A stretch of 64,000 nucleotides of DNA from Immersiella caudata (GCA_030512335.1 JAULSU010000002.1:1302001-1366000), one strand, 5' to 3'. Positions 1 through 10,990 are shown, counted from the stretch's first letter. A program made the numbers and translations. The notes: generated from the sequence alone by a model not told the origin.

Positions 1-565
1 ATTTTCAAACAGGGAACCGTCAGGAGAGATTGATGACTGCCAAAAAAAAAAAAAATCTCGCAACGAATTCGACATCGCTGAGTTCTAGCCAACTTCGAAT
101 CACTGCGAGGTTGCACCCCTAGTGAACGGGCTTATCTTACCTACCTAAGGTGCGTAGAAAGGGAGTTCTAAGCGGCCGTCCTTACTCAGCAGTAGTAAAC
201 CCAATGAACCAGTCTCAACGTCACACAAGCAAGCCCCGAATGTCAATCATAGGCGCCAAGACATCCAACACCATGAGTGTCCCCACTAACGAGGCTCACG
301 ACTTTCAGGGGTTCAACCAACAACCATCCTCCGAAGGAATGGGCAATCACCCGGCCTCCGCGGAAAGCCGACTCGGCCGAGCGGCGCAGAATACTGCGTC
401 CACGTCAAATCCTCATGCAGGACTATCAAGTCGGCGCACAGACGGGGCAACGCGCTTATAAACCCGAAATCCGGTGGAACTTTCTACTTATCGTCACCAA
501 TTCCACTCCCCAGATTGGATCCCAGCTAATAGTGAAGATTCAAAGAACCATCCACAGCCGCAGCC
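1..565. other. 5' flank of hydrolase gene, no gene seen
   Basis: No ORF with a credible start or composition is present. A run of 14 A lies at 42-55. A TATA-like box sits about 104 bp before the hydrolase start codon. The short ORFs here show no codon bias or family resemblance. Confidence 0.5.
457..462 (+). promoter_or_regulatory. putative TATA box of the hydrolase gene
   Basis: TATAAA lies about 104 bp upstream of the ATG at 566, at a spacing usual for a fungal core promoter. This is seen in the sequence; its use as a promoter is inferred. Confidence 0.4.
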
Positions 566-1606
566 ATGGGACTCACAAGCGACATCGTCCTTGATGTCTC
601 CAAGTTCGACCTATCCCAAATCACCCCCGAGACCACCGGAATTCTCTCCGTCCTCGAGCAACTCACCTCCAGCGCCCCATCATGGCAAAAAGTCGGAGCC
701 GCCCAATACCGCGCCCTGCGCGACACGGGCGGAACCCCCCTCCCCCCTCGCGTCTTCCTCCCCGCCGCCAAAGACCTCACCTTCCCCTCCCGCGATCCCA
801 ACCGCACCATCCCCATCCGCCTCTACACCCCCGATAATGGCCACCCCACTCGCGGAATCATCCTCCACGCCCACGGCGGCGGTTTCGTCCTCGGCACCCA
901 CCAAGACCAAGACGCCTCCCTCCAACGCTACGCCAACACCTGCCAGTTAACCGCCCTCTCAGTCGGCTACCGCGTCGCCCCAGAAGACCCCTGGCCCGCA
1001 GCCGTCCACGACGTCTTCGACGTAGCAACCCACCTCGTCGACAACGGACAATCCCTCTTCAACGCCCCTCTCCTTTTCATCGTAGGCGAATCCGCTGGCG
1101 CGACGCTCGTCGCTCAAGCAGCCTTCCACATCGCCCGCGAACGACCAGAGCATCGTCTCGCAGGTGTCATTCTTCCCTACGGATGGTTCGATTTGACGCT
1201 GAACCTCCCCTCCATCCAGGATTTCAAACGGGAGTTGATCATCAACACCAATTCCATGAGAGGGTATGCGGATGCGTACGTCCCGGGTATGAGCATCGAG
1301 GAGCGGACGAATCCGCTTATTTCTCCATTGTATGATGGCCTCCTCCGCCTTGAAGCGGAGATGGGGGACCCGAAGAAGAAGAAGAAGGCGCTGCCACCAG
1401 CGCTGTTTCTTTGCGGGACGGCAGATCCGCTGTTGGATGATACGTTGCTGATGAGCGCGAAGTGGATGGCTAGTGGGAGTCAGGCTGTAGTGAAGATATT
1501 CAATGGGGCGCCGCATGGGTTTACGGTTGTCCCTGGGTACAGCCTTGCGGCGGAGGCGAGTGAGGTAGTTTTTGAGTTTATCAAGGGGAGGCTTGGGGAG
1601 CTTTAG
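566..1606 (+). CDS. alpha/beta-hydrolase fold-3 esterase/lipase (hormone-sensitive lipase type)
   Basis: A single-exon gene for 346 residues, probably a cytosolic carboxylesterase or lipase-like hydrolase acting on small acyl esters; the substrate cannot be told from sequence. The oxyanion-hole motif HGGG is at residues 103-106. The stretch YRVAPEDPWPAAVHD at 135-149 is typical of the family. The nucleophile elbow GESAG places Ser176, followed by Asp287 in GTADPLLDD and His317 in GAPHGF, which completes the Ser-Asp-His triad. The length is normal and there is no signal peptide. The start codon is in a good fungal context (GCAGCCATGG). An odd run of five lysines (about residues 272-276, five consecutive AAG codons) sits just before the strand leading to the catalytic Asp. 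Single-gene hydrolases of this type occur both in primary and in secondary metabolism. Confidence 0.9.
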   Translation: MGLTSDIVLDVSKFDLSQITPETTGILSVLEQLTSSAPSWQKVGAAQYRALRDTGGTPLPPRVFLPAAKDLTFPSRDPNRTIPIRLYTPDNGHPTRGIILHAHGGGFVLGTHQDQDASLQRYANTCQLTALSVGYRVAPEDPWPAAVHDVFDVATHLVDNGQSLFNAPLLFIVGESAGATLVAQAAFHIARERPEHRLAGVILPYGWFDLTLNLPSIQDFKRELIINTNSMRGYADAYVPGMSIEERTNPLISPLYDGLLRLEAEMGDPKKKKKALPPALFLCGTADPLLDDTLLMSAKWMASGSQAVVKIFNGAPHGFTVVPGYSLAAEASEVVFEFIKGRLGEL

Positions 1607-1739
1607 GGAAAGAGGAAAGAGGTGGTGTTTAAGATTTTAGATTATTGAGTTTGATAGAAAGGCATAAAGAAACGACAGGGACACGTCAAATCCTTGCCCA
1701 AACCGCCTTTTCCTGACTTGTGGATTTGTGAATATTTTG

Positions 1740-2033
1740 CAAGCCTCGAATTTGGATCCGAACACCTTGATGAGAAGCTTTTACACCTGCTCAGTTAAGA
1801 CAAAGGCCTCAATTATCACTCTACACGCCTCAATCACCCATTTCAATGCATATTTTGTCGGTCAGCAGGCCCCAACCTTCGGCCCAAACGCATCAATTAT
1901 TGTCATGGACGCCTATTTTGGCCGTCCAGACGCCTCCATCCCTCCCAGACACGCCTCCCCAGAAATCAAACACTCCCCCCTCCCAAAATCAAAGGCCTCC
2001 GGCCGCCGGCTCGACGCCTCCCCCTCTCAGTAC
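1740..2033. repeat. degenerate 21-bp tandem repeat (minisatellite), about 14 units
   Basis: Units start every 21 bp at 1740, 1761, 1782, 1803, 1824 and so on to 2013. Most begin with a variant of the anchor NACGCCTC followed by a variable second half. The anchor is clearest at 1740, 1803, 1824, 1887, 1908, 1929, 1950, 1992 and 2013. Because 21 is a multiple of 3, one plus-strand frame stays open and reads as heptads such as KASIITL, HASITHF, NASIIVM and DASIPPR. That frame has no ATG. The repeat lies between the hydrolase and the convergent minus-strand gene. Whether it is translated is unknown. Confidence 0.7.
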
Positions 2034-2103
2034 GGTGGCCAGTATTGTCCCGGCCAGTGGTAGGCAGGATAGAATCCCACCCAACCACTGGCAGGCTGAC
2101 CCA

Positions 2104-2916
2104 TCACCGGACCACGATGCACCGCATTCCCGCACCACCGGGCGGGATGCCTCCTCCTCCAACACTCGGTCCGCAGCCAGACGCACGACCCGCAGGGTGG
2201 TCTGTACCCCGACAGGCCTGCTCCGGCTCGAACTTGAGCGCGCCGGGAAAGAACTCGAAGGGCGTGGCGCCCGGACGGTACGACACCACCGGAGCCGAGG
2301 TGGCTGTTGTTGCCCCCTCCTTTATGTCCAGGGGACGGGCCGAGGGGGCGTTGCCCCTTCTGTCTCGCTTCCTGGTTCGTACTCGTTTCTTGCTAGGGGA
2401 GTGTTAGTTTGAATATATAAATCAAAGATGGCAAAGATGGGTGGCAATTGAACGGAGGAGAGGCAGAAAAAGGGAAGTAGCAAGAAGAAGAAGAACGAGT
2501 AGAAGAAAGCCTCTAGAGTGAAAATAAGATAACATATAGAATAATACGTACGGCTTGAACGGCGCGGCCGTGGGATTGGCCGGCGCGGTGGGAGCCGCAG
2601 CCGGGGCGGAGACAACAACCGGAGCGGGAGCCAGGGCGGGTGGCGGCGCGGACTTCGGAGCCGCTACAAGGGTCAGGGCCGGCGGAGGCAAGCGGCGGGC
2701 CAGGCCTTGGCTGGCGAGAATATCACCGGCCGCGGTGAACTCGGCGACGGTGGGCCAGGCTGTGGCGGTGGGGTTGGCGGCAGCGCCAGCGCCAGCGGAA
2801 AACGGGTGCCCGGCGAGGAGCACGAGCGGGCGGTCCGTGTTTGCGCCGGACGCGCGAGGGGTTGTCGGAGGGCCGAGGCCCGGAGGGAAAGAGGCCGAGG
2901 CCGTGGAGTTCTTCAT
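2104..2916 (-). CDS. uncharacterised Ala/Pro-rich protein (two exons)
   Basis: I do not recognise this protein. The proposed exons are 2552-2916 and 2104-2392, joined over an intron with a GTACGT donor, an ACTAAC branch and a CTAG acceptor, giving 217 residues in consistent phase. The ATG at 2916 follows CCGCAACA, a good fungal context. The N-terminal half is Ala/Pro-rich and contains a segment TAWPTVAEFTAAGDILASQG near residue 52. The exon junction falls just before a basic stretch, KKRVRTRKRDRR, that could be a nuclear localisation signal. The C-terminus is Gly-rich. The 3' end is uncertain: another frame ends in the tidy sequence YHWPGQYWPPY at about 2030, which a further intron could reach. 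No function is inferred. Confidence 0.45.
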
Positions 2917-3034
2917 TGTTGCGGCGGTGGTGGTGCCGTGCGGCGAGGACGTAATGTTTTTTGTAAAGTTCTGATCAATATCGATTAGCAAGCTGCCAGA
3001 TTGAAGTATCATGAGATGGGATCAGGTGAAGAGG

Positions 3035-4018
3035 TTAGGGACAGCGACTTGCGAGCTCGGTGGGCGCGGATGCGTTGGTTGCGCTTGTCAAGTTCGAGGT
3101 CTCGCTTTTCGAATTCGAAGGCGCGAGAAAAGAAATCTCCACTGTTGCCGTTTCCTCGCTCGTAGCGCTCGCCGTGCCAGTAACACTTGAGACCGAATCG
3201 ATCTGGTCGGCGACGGGAACCCACGTTTGGATTGCGGCCTTAGCTTTTTCAGCCTTCTTCCTTTTCAGTTCCCTCTGACGACTTCGAAGCTTTGCCTTCA
3301 ACTCTTGAAGTTTTCTCTGTAACGTTACTCGCCGTATGACCAGATACTCGGACGGCGTTTTCGGGAAGAACGGAGATCTGTGCAGGCCAAGGTGAGCTGC
3401 CTGGGTTCGGATGGCGTTGTATCGCACTTTTGCCTCCTCAGCCGGGCTGGCCCATACCAGGTTTTTGAATTTGGTGGTCTCGTCGACCCCAGCGTCCGAA
3501 GTTGCGCCTTCGCCGCCAGCGTCTTCGTCCAAACCGTCCAATGTCGTCTGTTCCGCAAAAGGAAGCGAAGCTAAATTGAGGCTCAATCCAGATTCAGACG
3601 AAAGAGTTGCTGCTCTCAACGAAACAAAGGGGCTTGCGGCAGCGTTCAAGCGTGAACTTGGCTTTGGCGACATGGTTGCGTGTTGTGTTGAGGAGGAAGT
3701 CGTGCCCCTCGTTGCTTCCTCGAGCTCGTTATTTTCAGCACCGTCTTTGACGGACCCGCCGCGCCTGGAATCACTCTCTATCAAGTCGAATTCTTTAAAA
3801 GCCCCGCTTAGCTCCGCGACGTTCTCCGCGACGGTCTCCGCGATGTTGATTTCGGACGCCGTGGTTGCCCGGCTGCTGGACCGGGGCGCGGGCTGGCCTC
3901 GGCATCCTTCATCCTCGCCACGGCGCCCTCTGAGGGTGACGAAGCTGGGTAGTGGGAGGTGTCTCTTCATCTCAACCTCAAGGCGATGGCGTCGTTTCGA
4001 AGTATATATACTATCCAT
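3035..4018 (-). CDS. uncharacterised protein with basic coiled-coil segment
   Basis: A single-exon ORF of 327 residues that I do not recognise. The N-terminus is basic (KRRHRLEVEMKRH). The middle is Ser/Thr/Glu-rich and looks disordered. Residues about 185-260 contain a charged helix with many Lys, Arg, Gln and Leu (RKLQELKAKLRSRQRELKRK), which could form a coiled coil or bind nucleic acid. It ends about 120 bp before the ATG of the next minus-strand gene, so the two may be independent, or may be misjoined parts of one gene. An antisense ORF of 209 codons exists but is shorter and less protein-like. Confidence is moderate that this strand is coding. Confidence 0.5.
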   Translation of the reverse strand: MDSIYTSKRRHRLEVEMKRHLPLPSFVTLRGRRGEDEGCRGQPAPRSSSRATTASEINIAETVAENVAELSGAFKEFDLIESDSRRGGSVKDGAENNELEEATRGTTSSSTQHATMSPKPSSRLNAAASPFVSLRAATLSSESGLSLNLASLPFAEQTTLDGLDEDAGGEGATSDAGVDETTKFKNLVWASPAEEAKVRYNAIRTQAAHLGLHRSPFFPKTPSEYLVIRRVTLQRKLQELKAKLRSRQRELKRKKAEKAKAAIQTWVPVADQIDSVSSVTGTASATSEETATVEISFLAPSNSKSETSNLTSATNASAPTELASRCP

Positions 4019-5189
4019 ATCTGCAGTTGTGTGCAGTTGAAGTGGGCTGGCTTCAAGTGGAAAGACCGGTTGATCTTGGTTGAGCGAGAAGCAGTGGTTG
4101 ACTCATGTTTGTGAAGCCATGCTGACACTACCAGGCATGGGCGCTTCGGGTTTGAGATAAGTTTGTTCATTTACGGAGAGCTTTGATATCAAATGTTGAA
4201 TTCAACGTCATCTTGAGCTGTCATCGCCTTCGGTGACCAGGTGCCAAGTCCCCATACGACACACAAGATCTGACCTAGGTGTGCACAATCTCCAGTTCTC
4301 TAGCCCTTCTGAAGCCTATCGGCTGATGGAGTGAGCCTCAGCTCGACTGTCATCTGTCTGTGCTGTCCAGAATTTAGTGTCCCACGTGTTCCTGTCCTGG
4401 TAGTACCGAAAGGGGCATGTCGGTTCCTGAGTCGTTTGTGAATCGGCAAATATTGTCGGACATGGAATCTAGAGAGTGCGCATGCTCCGGCTGTGGTCGA
4501 GCTTCATTAGTAAATGGATACGGCCGTTGCCCAAATTTCCGGTGTCCTTTCCATTTCGACTTGAAAAGCACTGTGTTCTTTCCGTTCTAGATTGGGGCGG
4601 TGATACGGGTTTGATAAGGTCCGAGCCATGCTTGATTTTGTGAGCGGAAAGGGTTGAATCGCAACTTACAGTTTTCCAGCCAATGCAGGCGGGTGTCCTC
4701 TCGAGTGAAAAACATCATTCAATTTGCGTTGCTCATTTCCATTCTGCACAATGTAATGGCAGTATGTCGATTATGCGGTGCCAGGATGTCCTCCACGCAA
4801 CGATGCGTCTGATGCCGAAAACGGGACGCAAGCATACCGACAAGCTGCAAGTCTCCTGATCGATCAAGCCACGAGCCGACAGCACCCTAGTTTATCATTT
4901 GTGTTGTCGCTGGCAGTCCAGCTGACCCCGGAAACAACCGGCGCTTGGATACAATGACTGGATTCGATTGGTTTCAAAAGATGCCTGCTTTGCCATTTCA
5001 TCACATTTTTTGTCCGCAAGGGGCCAAAGCAGGCTGCACCTCTCTGCTTCCCCGCGGTCTTGGCGCTAGGGGGGCGCACTTCGTTGGCGATGCCCGTGCT
5101 GGTCCAGCCAGCTTGGGGATAAGTAGCCGCAGCACAGCAAATTTGGGATGAGGCATTTCTGCTCTGTTGAATGCGGAAATGCAACTAAC
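4019..5189. other. intergenic region between divergent genes, no gene seen
   Basis: This 1.17 kb lies between the divergently oriented hypothetical protein (-) and methyltransferase (+), so it should hold both promoters. A CCAAT sequence is at 4680-4684. No supported coding region or RNA gene was seen. Confidence 0.5.
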
Positions 5190-6567
5190 ATGAGTAACCG
5201 TTCGCCAAATGACAATACACCGCAATCGCCGGACCGCGACTCATTCTACGAAGCTGTTGAGTTCTCTGTTTACTCGCATTCAGTTTTTCCGCTCTTCTGA
5301 CACACCAAAGGCCCCTTCGTCCACCAGATCGGCCGACAGCTACGTGCTCAAATCTTACATTGAGAATGGGAGAACCTACCATTGCTTCAAGGCTGGCAGT
5401 GAGAACATGGACTGTTCCGCAACTTGGTGTGACGTCGGACCTGACCCAACCGTTAGAGTATTTTCTCCCCAACGATGCGAAGGAGAACGAGAGACTTGGT
5501 GAGATTTGCCCTTGGACCCTTGACGCCGACATTCTCTCAACAGCCGTGGTAGATATTCTTCATGTCCTGTTTTTCATAACTTTCGGCGATAAGCTCGGCC
5601 TCTCTCCTCCAAACCAGCCAGACGCGAAAGTCATGCGAGTCCTTGATGTTGGGACGGGAACTGGCGTTTGGGCGCTCGATTACGCAGATGCGCATCCGGG
5701 CACGCATGTATGTCCCAAAGTCGGCGGCAGCCTCTTTACATTGTGCTGACGAACAAAAGATCATAGCCACCGATCTCTCCGCCATTCAACCCGAATTGTT
5801 CGTACCCATGTTCATCCTAGGCCCCATTGTCTGCCTCCACCTAATCTGATGCAGTGTACCATCTAACGTTGAGTTCGAGATCGACGACGCCGAAGATGAA
5901 TGGGCTTACTCCGCTCACTTTGATTACATCCACGCCCGCGCCATGTCTTCTGCTATCCGCGACTGGCCTCGCTTCCTCCAACAATGCTACAAGTAAGCTA
6001 CAGTCTCCCAGCCAGTCGTCTCAGCCTTAACGATTGCTCAGCAACCTCGCTCCCGGCGGGTATACCGAACTCCAAGACATGGACGTCCTTCCTTGTTCTG
6101 ACGATGGCACCCTAACCACCGATAATCCACTCTACAAATGCACCAACCTCATGCGCATCGCCACTATCAAAGCCGGGTGCCCGTTTCAGGACCATAGCGA
6201 GCTCGAAATCGCCATGAAGAACGCCGGCTTCATCGACGTCACTATCAAAACATTCAAGTGGCCTCAAAATAAGTGGCCAAAGGACAAAAAAATGAAGGAG
6301 ATGGGGGAGTGGAACCACTTGAATTTGACCAAGGGAATAGAGGGCTTCTGCCTGGCCCTGTTTACGAGGGTCCTGAAGTGGGAGACTGAAGAGGTGCATG
6401 CTTTTCTCGAAGGCGTGCGGAAGGACCTGAATGACGAGGGGATACATGCTTATTGGACTGTGTGAGTGTTCCTAAGAAGCAGCATTTGATGCGTATTGCT
6501 TGATCAGGAGCTGACGGATACTGACGAGTGCAGGTTTTCACTATACGGGAGGAAACCATTTGGGTAA
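5190..6567 (+). CDS. SAM-dependent methyltransferase, LaeA-like (eight exons)
   Basis: The proposed exons are 5190-5267, 5311-5398, 5457-5498, 5544-5707, 5760-5797, 5855-5992, 6042-6461 and 6534-6567, giving 333 residues with every junction in phase. Landmarks of the large fungal family of LaeA-like, UbiE/Methyltransf_25-type enzymes run through the model: the NGRTYHCFKAG plus KYFLPNDAKENERL lead, motif I VLDVGTGTGVWALDYA (SAM binding), IIATDLSAIQPE, VEFEIDDAEDEW, FDYIHAR, LAPGGYTELQDMD and the C-terminal SLYGRKPFG. It probably acts in the cytosol or nucleus on an unknown substrate. Members of this family occur singly or in secondary-metabolite clusters; no other biosynthetic gene is nearby. 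Seven introns in 1.4 kb is dense, and exons 3 and 5 are only 42 and 38 nt. Intron 5 has a weak donor (GTTCGT). Confidence 0.88.
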
Positions 6568-8187
6568 GGACAGCACATTCAGCGTCGTAGAGGGTCGGAT
6601 GATGAGTTATCTCGGTTAATTGGCTGTGAAGTTGTAAGCAACAAGTTGTTCTTCACGGGCGTCGCAAGGGAATCATCGGTGACATGGCTCAAACTCGAGT
6701 CACCTGCGCGGTGCGAGCTCAGAAATCAAGCAATTTCATCAGATCTCATGAGCATCGCATGTCGGCGTAGGTCACCAACCTTATCACGTCGTGGTGACTA
6801 CGATCGCCGACTTGGGTCGGCAATTACCACGTGGTGATGGCAACAGCGACATCGAACAGCCAGCGAGGCTGGTCCATGCCAGGGGCCCCCTTTTTTCTAG
6901 CCTTGGCGTCACGTGCTTACCAAAAGAATGGGATTGAGGTCGGATGCAGGGGAGAAGCAGAAAACAAAGGCGGAAAAAGGAAAAGAAAAAAAAAGCACCG
7001 CTGACGACATTTCAGCGCCAGAGCGCCATCAGGGGCCGGGGAAAGCATGAGGCGATCGTTTATCCACGCGGCCAGCCGCAAGGGGTATTTTTTGGCAGGT
7101 GTCGATCATCGCAGGCGCAAAGTCATGCTGGATCTTTGAAGTCGCTGGATGTAATTTTTACCTACGGTCCTGCACCATGCAGAGCCTCAGGCCGATGTCC
7201 GCAAAGCACGGCGTGGAAGTTGCAGGGGAGCGGGTGGCGGCGCGGGGCAGAAGCCACAGGGGAACCTTGACGGTACCTCCCGAAGGCGCCGCGGGCGGGC
7301 GGGTGCCGAGGGTACCGATCACGTCTCCCTTGGTAGCACAACCGTTTCGTTTCAGACGCGGGACTAAGTTCCGTTCTGGCTGTAGGAGCTTTTCCCGTTT
7401 TCCGCGTCGTGGCTGCAGAAGAGAAAAAGATGCAACGCTGTCCAGATCTCGATGAAAGATGGCTGCAGGAGAGATGAAAAAGGATGAAATACTCAGGGTC
7501 GAGTACTCGTGGGTCGGTTTTGCGATGGGATCCGAACGATTGGGGAGTTCAGCTGAGAGAAGTGGATTCGTTCTATTCTAGGCGTCGTCAGCCTGGGCAA
7601 CAAAGGTGCTCTCGGTCATCCAGACGGGAGCAAACCAGGAAACAGAGGAGTCAGAGAGGGGCCATGACGGCCCAGAAATTGATGTTTAATTTCTCGCAAC
7701 CGTGTCGTGAAACTGCGCTGGGGGGACAGCGTAGCGGAGTGTCATCCGTGCTCCCAGGAAAACAGATGTCAGCCGGCAGCGGGGCGCGTCCAGCTGGTCA
7801 ATGTCACTGGGGGGGTCGTCGCTAAAGCACGCCCATCATCAGGGAGGCACAAACGACGGGGAGCTCTGGACCTGCAACCACGGACACGTCGATCACCCTC
7901 GGACTCCCAACACCAGCACAGCGGCACCAGCCACGCTCTCCGGCACGCCACCGCACACAGCCCTTTCGATTGTCAATTCCATATTCTAGACGTCGTCTTG
8001 AGAAGCTCACCTCCCACTTCCTACGGTTTTTGCAGACCCGCCGCATTGGTGCTATCGTTCGATTCTGCAATTCCCCATGGCCGCACTGCTCCGCGTCTGA
8101 AGATTGTCAGCCAACTTTCCTCCCGCCGCTTCTGTGTAGCCCAGGCACCACAACGAACGCCGGCGGGTCAGTCCGCTCGCAAAAGCC
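6568..8187. other. intergenic region, probable 5' leader and promoter of TBC gene
   Basis: No coding region is supported. A purine-rich stretch (A/G, about 6950-6998) includes a run of nine A. ORFs up to 213 codons near 7707-8348 run into the TBC gene in another frame and lack family resemblance. Confidence 0.45.
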
Positions 8188-10990
8188 ATGTCTGCCCACG
8201 ACGGGGCCGTCGCCCAAGAGACGAAGGAGACGAAGGACGCCAAGCAGGACGCAAAGCCGTCGTCGACCGATACCTCGGACAGGGAAAATGTTGGTCTCCC
8301 TCCTGGCCCGTATCTGCGTCGCACCGCAGCAGAGGCCCTCATTACTGACAACCGCGCCCGTTGCACAGGACACCTTCGAAGACGCCGTCGACACCGCTCC
8401 CGCGCGGCCGCTCACCCAGCGCAAGCCTTCGCTCAACCATCCAAAGTCTGGAACCCCTCCGCCGCCCACCGCCGACCTCGATAATGACGTCTCGCCCACC
8501 TCTGAGGCACCGCAGACATTGACCCCTGAGAAGAAGAAGTTACAACGCATATCCCAAACATCGGTGACCGAGCTCGATAATGTGAACTTGGACGACGACC
8601 AGCCCACGCCCCCTCCTGTTCCAGGCAAGTGGCCAGATGTCACACGTCCTACAAGCAGTGAAATACTGACTACAGTCTAGATAAGAGCCCCGTTGAGAAG
8701 GAAACGTCGAAAACTAGGTCCTTTAGCAGCATAACTAGCGCATTGCCGGCCATGCCTTGGTCACCTCCCCCGCAAATCGACTCGCCGACGAGGGCTGCGC
8801 CGGCGGCCGTTGCCCCAGCAGCACCACTCGCGCCGGCGCCGTTGGGTAGGAAACTCACCAGCCCTTTTTCATGGCTTTCCAGGAGCGCCTCTAAAGAACA
8901 CACGCCCGCCCCCCTACCTCTTGTTTCCCCGAGACGGAACACCGCCAGCTCAGTCGCCACCATGACCAGCAACCCGGAAATGATGCTTGGAAAGTTGGAG
9001 GAAGAGAAGGAGGGCGATGGTGTCAATGGATCTCGAAGCAACCTGAAGGAGCGCTTCAAGATGCTGCGCATGAGAGAAGAGGCAGGGATAACGATTGCTG
9101 AGGACGACAAGGCCGCAGCCCCTGTTGGCACGCCAGTGATATTAAGGGGTAGCACCGCTAGCGATGATAAGGAGGTGGGTCTTAGCATTCAGCCTCCGCC
9201 CTCGCCGCTGCCTGCGAGCCCTAACCCGGCACTTGCACCCGGAACGGCATCTGGCGTCACCGCTGGCCCATCCGCCATGTCGGACGTTCCCGTCGACTGG
9301 GATCTCTGGCAATCGGTAGTTTACGAAGGCCCCGCGGCCGTCGCCCGAACAAGCGCAGATGAGCTCAACAAAGCGATTGCGACTGGCATTCCGAACGCGA
9401 TTCGAGGTGTTGTCTGGCAGGTTTTGGCCCAAAGCAAGAATGAGGAGCTCCAAGTTGTTTACCGAGAGCTCGCGTCTAGGGGAACAGACAAGGAGAAGAA
9501 CAGGCAAAGCAACGGGACATCAATTAGTGGCAACCTGAGCACCAAAGAGTCAACTTCATCGGCATCCTCAGTTCACTCGGAGCATTCGGGCCCCAACGGG
9601 AATGGTGTGCCATCCCCTACAGAAAAGGATTCCGAAGCCGTTATTCGGGCTCAGGCTATCGCGGCAGTGACGCGGAAGAAGAGGGACAAGGAAGATTTGG
9701 CCATGCTTCAGAAGCTTGAGAAGACTATTCGCCGTGATTTGGGGGCTAGGACGAGCTATTCCAAGTTCGCCGCCGCACAGGGGCTTCAAGAGGGCCTTTT
9801 CGGTGTGTGCAAGGCATATGCTCTGTTCGATGAGGGCGTGGGCTATGCCCAGGGCATGAACTTCCTTGTTATGCCCCTTCTCTTCAACGTGAGTACAGTC
9901 CACTTGGGCATGGGGACAAAGCTGACGATGAGCAGATGCCCGAAGAAGAAGCATTTTGCCTTCTTGTACGATTAATGAACCAGTATCACCTTCGCGATCT
10001 CTTCATCCAGGATATGCCCGGACTTCACATGCATTTGTACCAATTTGAGAGGCTCCTCGAGGATCTGGAGCCGGCCCTTTACTGCCACCTTCACCGACGA
10101 GGCATCTCGCCGCACCTCTACGCCACGCAGTGGTTCCTCACCCTTTTCGCCTACCGATTCCCACTCCAACTTGTACTCCGAATTTATGACCTCATCCTCT
10201 CTGAAGGCCTCTCGGCAATCATCAAATTTGGGATCGTCTTGATGCAGAAGAATGCGGCTACGCTGCTGGCCATGTCAGACATGTCGCAGCTCACAACCTT
10301 CCTCAAAGACCGCCTATTTGATGTCTACATTGACGCAGCGCCCTCGTCAAACTCGATTCTCGAGAACGGCTTTTTCGGTAGCAGCTCGAGCAGTATCGAC
10401 AAGGAGGTCTACCGCGCTGACCAACTGGTTCGGGATGCCTGCGAGGTCAAGATCACGCCAGAGTATCTCAAAGCGTACGCCGCAGAGTGGGAGGAGAAGA
10501 CCAAGGCCGAGAAGGAACGCGAGGCTGAGCTCGAGCATCTCCGCACTTCCAATGCTAGCTACGCCATTAAGGTGCGACGGCTCGAGGAGCGAATCGAGGC
10601 TGTTGACCGCGAGCAGGCTACATTGGCGACTGAGCTGGTGCACACCAAGGTTGAGAATGAGGAGCTAAAGGACGAAAATGAGAGTCTCAAGGGCCAGGTC
10701 CAGGAACTTCGAATTGTGATCCAGAAGCAGCCGGCCGAGATCGAGACCGCATGGCAACTGGAACGCGATGACTTGATGAAGCGCAATGCCAACGTACACG
10801 AGGAAAACCAGAAGTTGGAGAAGGAGCTGTCCGAGCTGGAAGAGGAGCTGGTGCAGACCAAGATGCGCTATGCAGAAGTGAGTTTCTACCCTCCATTGTT
10901 GTGCGCCACTCTCTAACATGACATCAGATCAACGCATCACACGAGACCCTTCAACGAAGATGGACCGAGCTAAAACGGCAGTTTGACTGA
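8188..10990 (+). CDS. TBC-domain Rab GTPase-activating protein (Gyp5/EVI5-like)
   Basis: The proposed exons are 8188-8289, 8369-8624, 8681-9888, 9936-10877 and 10928-10990, giving 856 residues. The TBC domain accelerates GTP hydrolysis by Rab GTPases in membrane traffic. Its fingerprints are visible: IPNAIRGVVWQVLAQ, the arginine-finger motif IRRDLGAR (IxxDxxR) and the glutamine-finger motif GYAQG (YxQ). The order of a Ser/Pro-rich disordered N-terminus, the TBC domain, and a long C-terminal coiled coil (about residues 690-835, rich in Glu, Leu and Lys) resembles yeast Gyp5 and animal EVI5, which act on ER-Golgi or recycling Rabs. The target here is inferred only. Intron 2 has a GC donor (AG then GCAAGT) and ends at CTAG. 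The intron 1 donor GTTGGT is weak but is the one that keeps phase. Confidence 0.9.
8625..8680 (+). other. GC-AG intron in the TBC gene
   Basis: The donor is GCAAGT preceded by CCAG, the branch is ACTGAC and the acceptor is CTAG. Removing the 56 bp joins the upstream frame (TPPPVP) to the downstream frame (KSPVEKE) in phase. No GT donor nearby does so. Confidence 0.7.

Noticed and set aside
1846..2412. 188-codon plus-strand ORF starting with ATG
   Set aside because: It runs through the 21-bp repeat and then antisense to the second exon of the minus-strand protein; proline-rich by repeat content. It is not excluded but is less supported.
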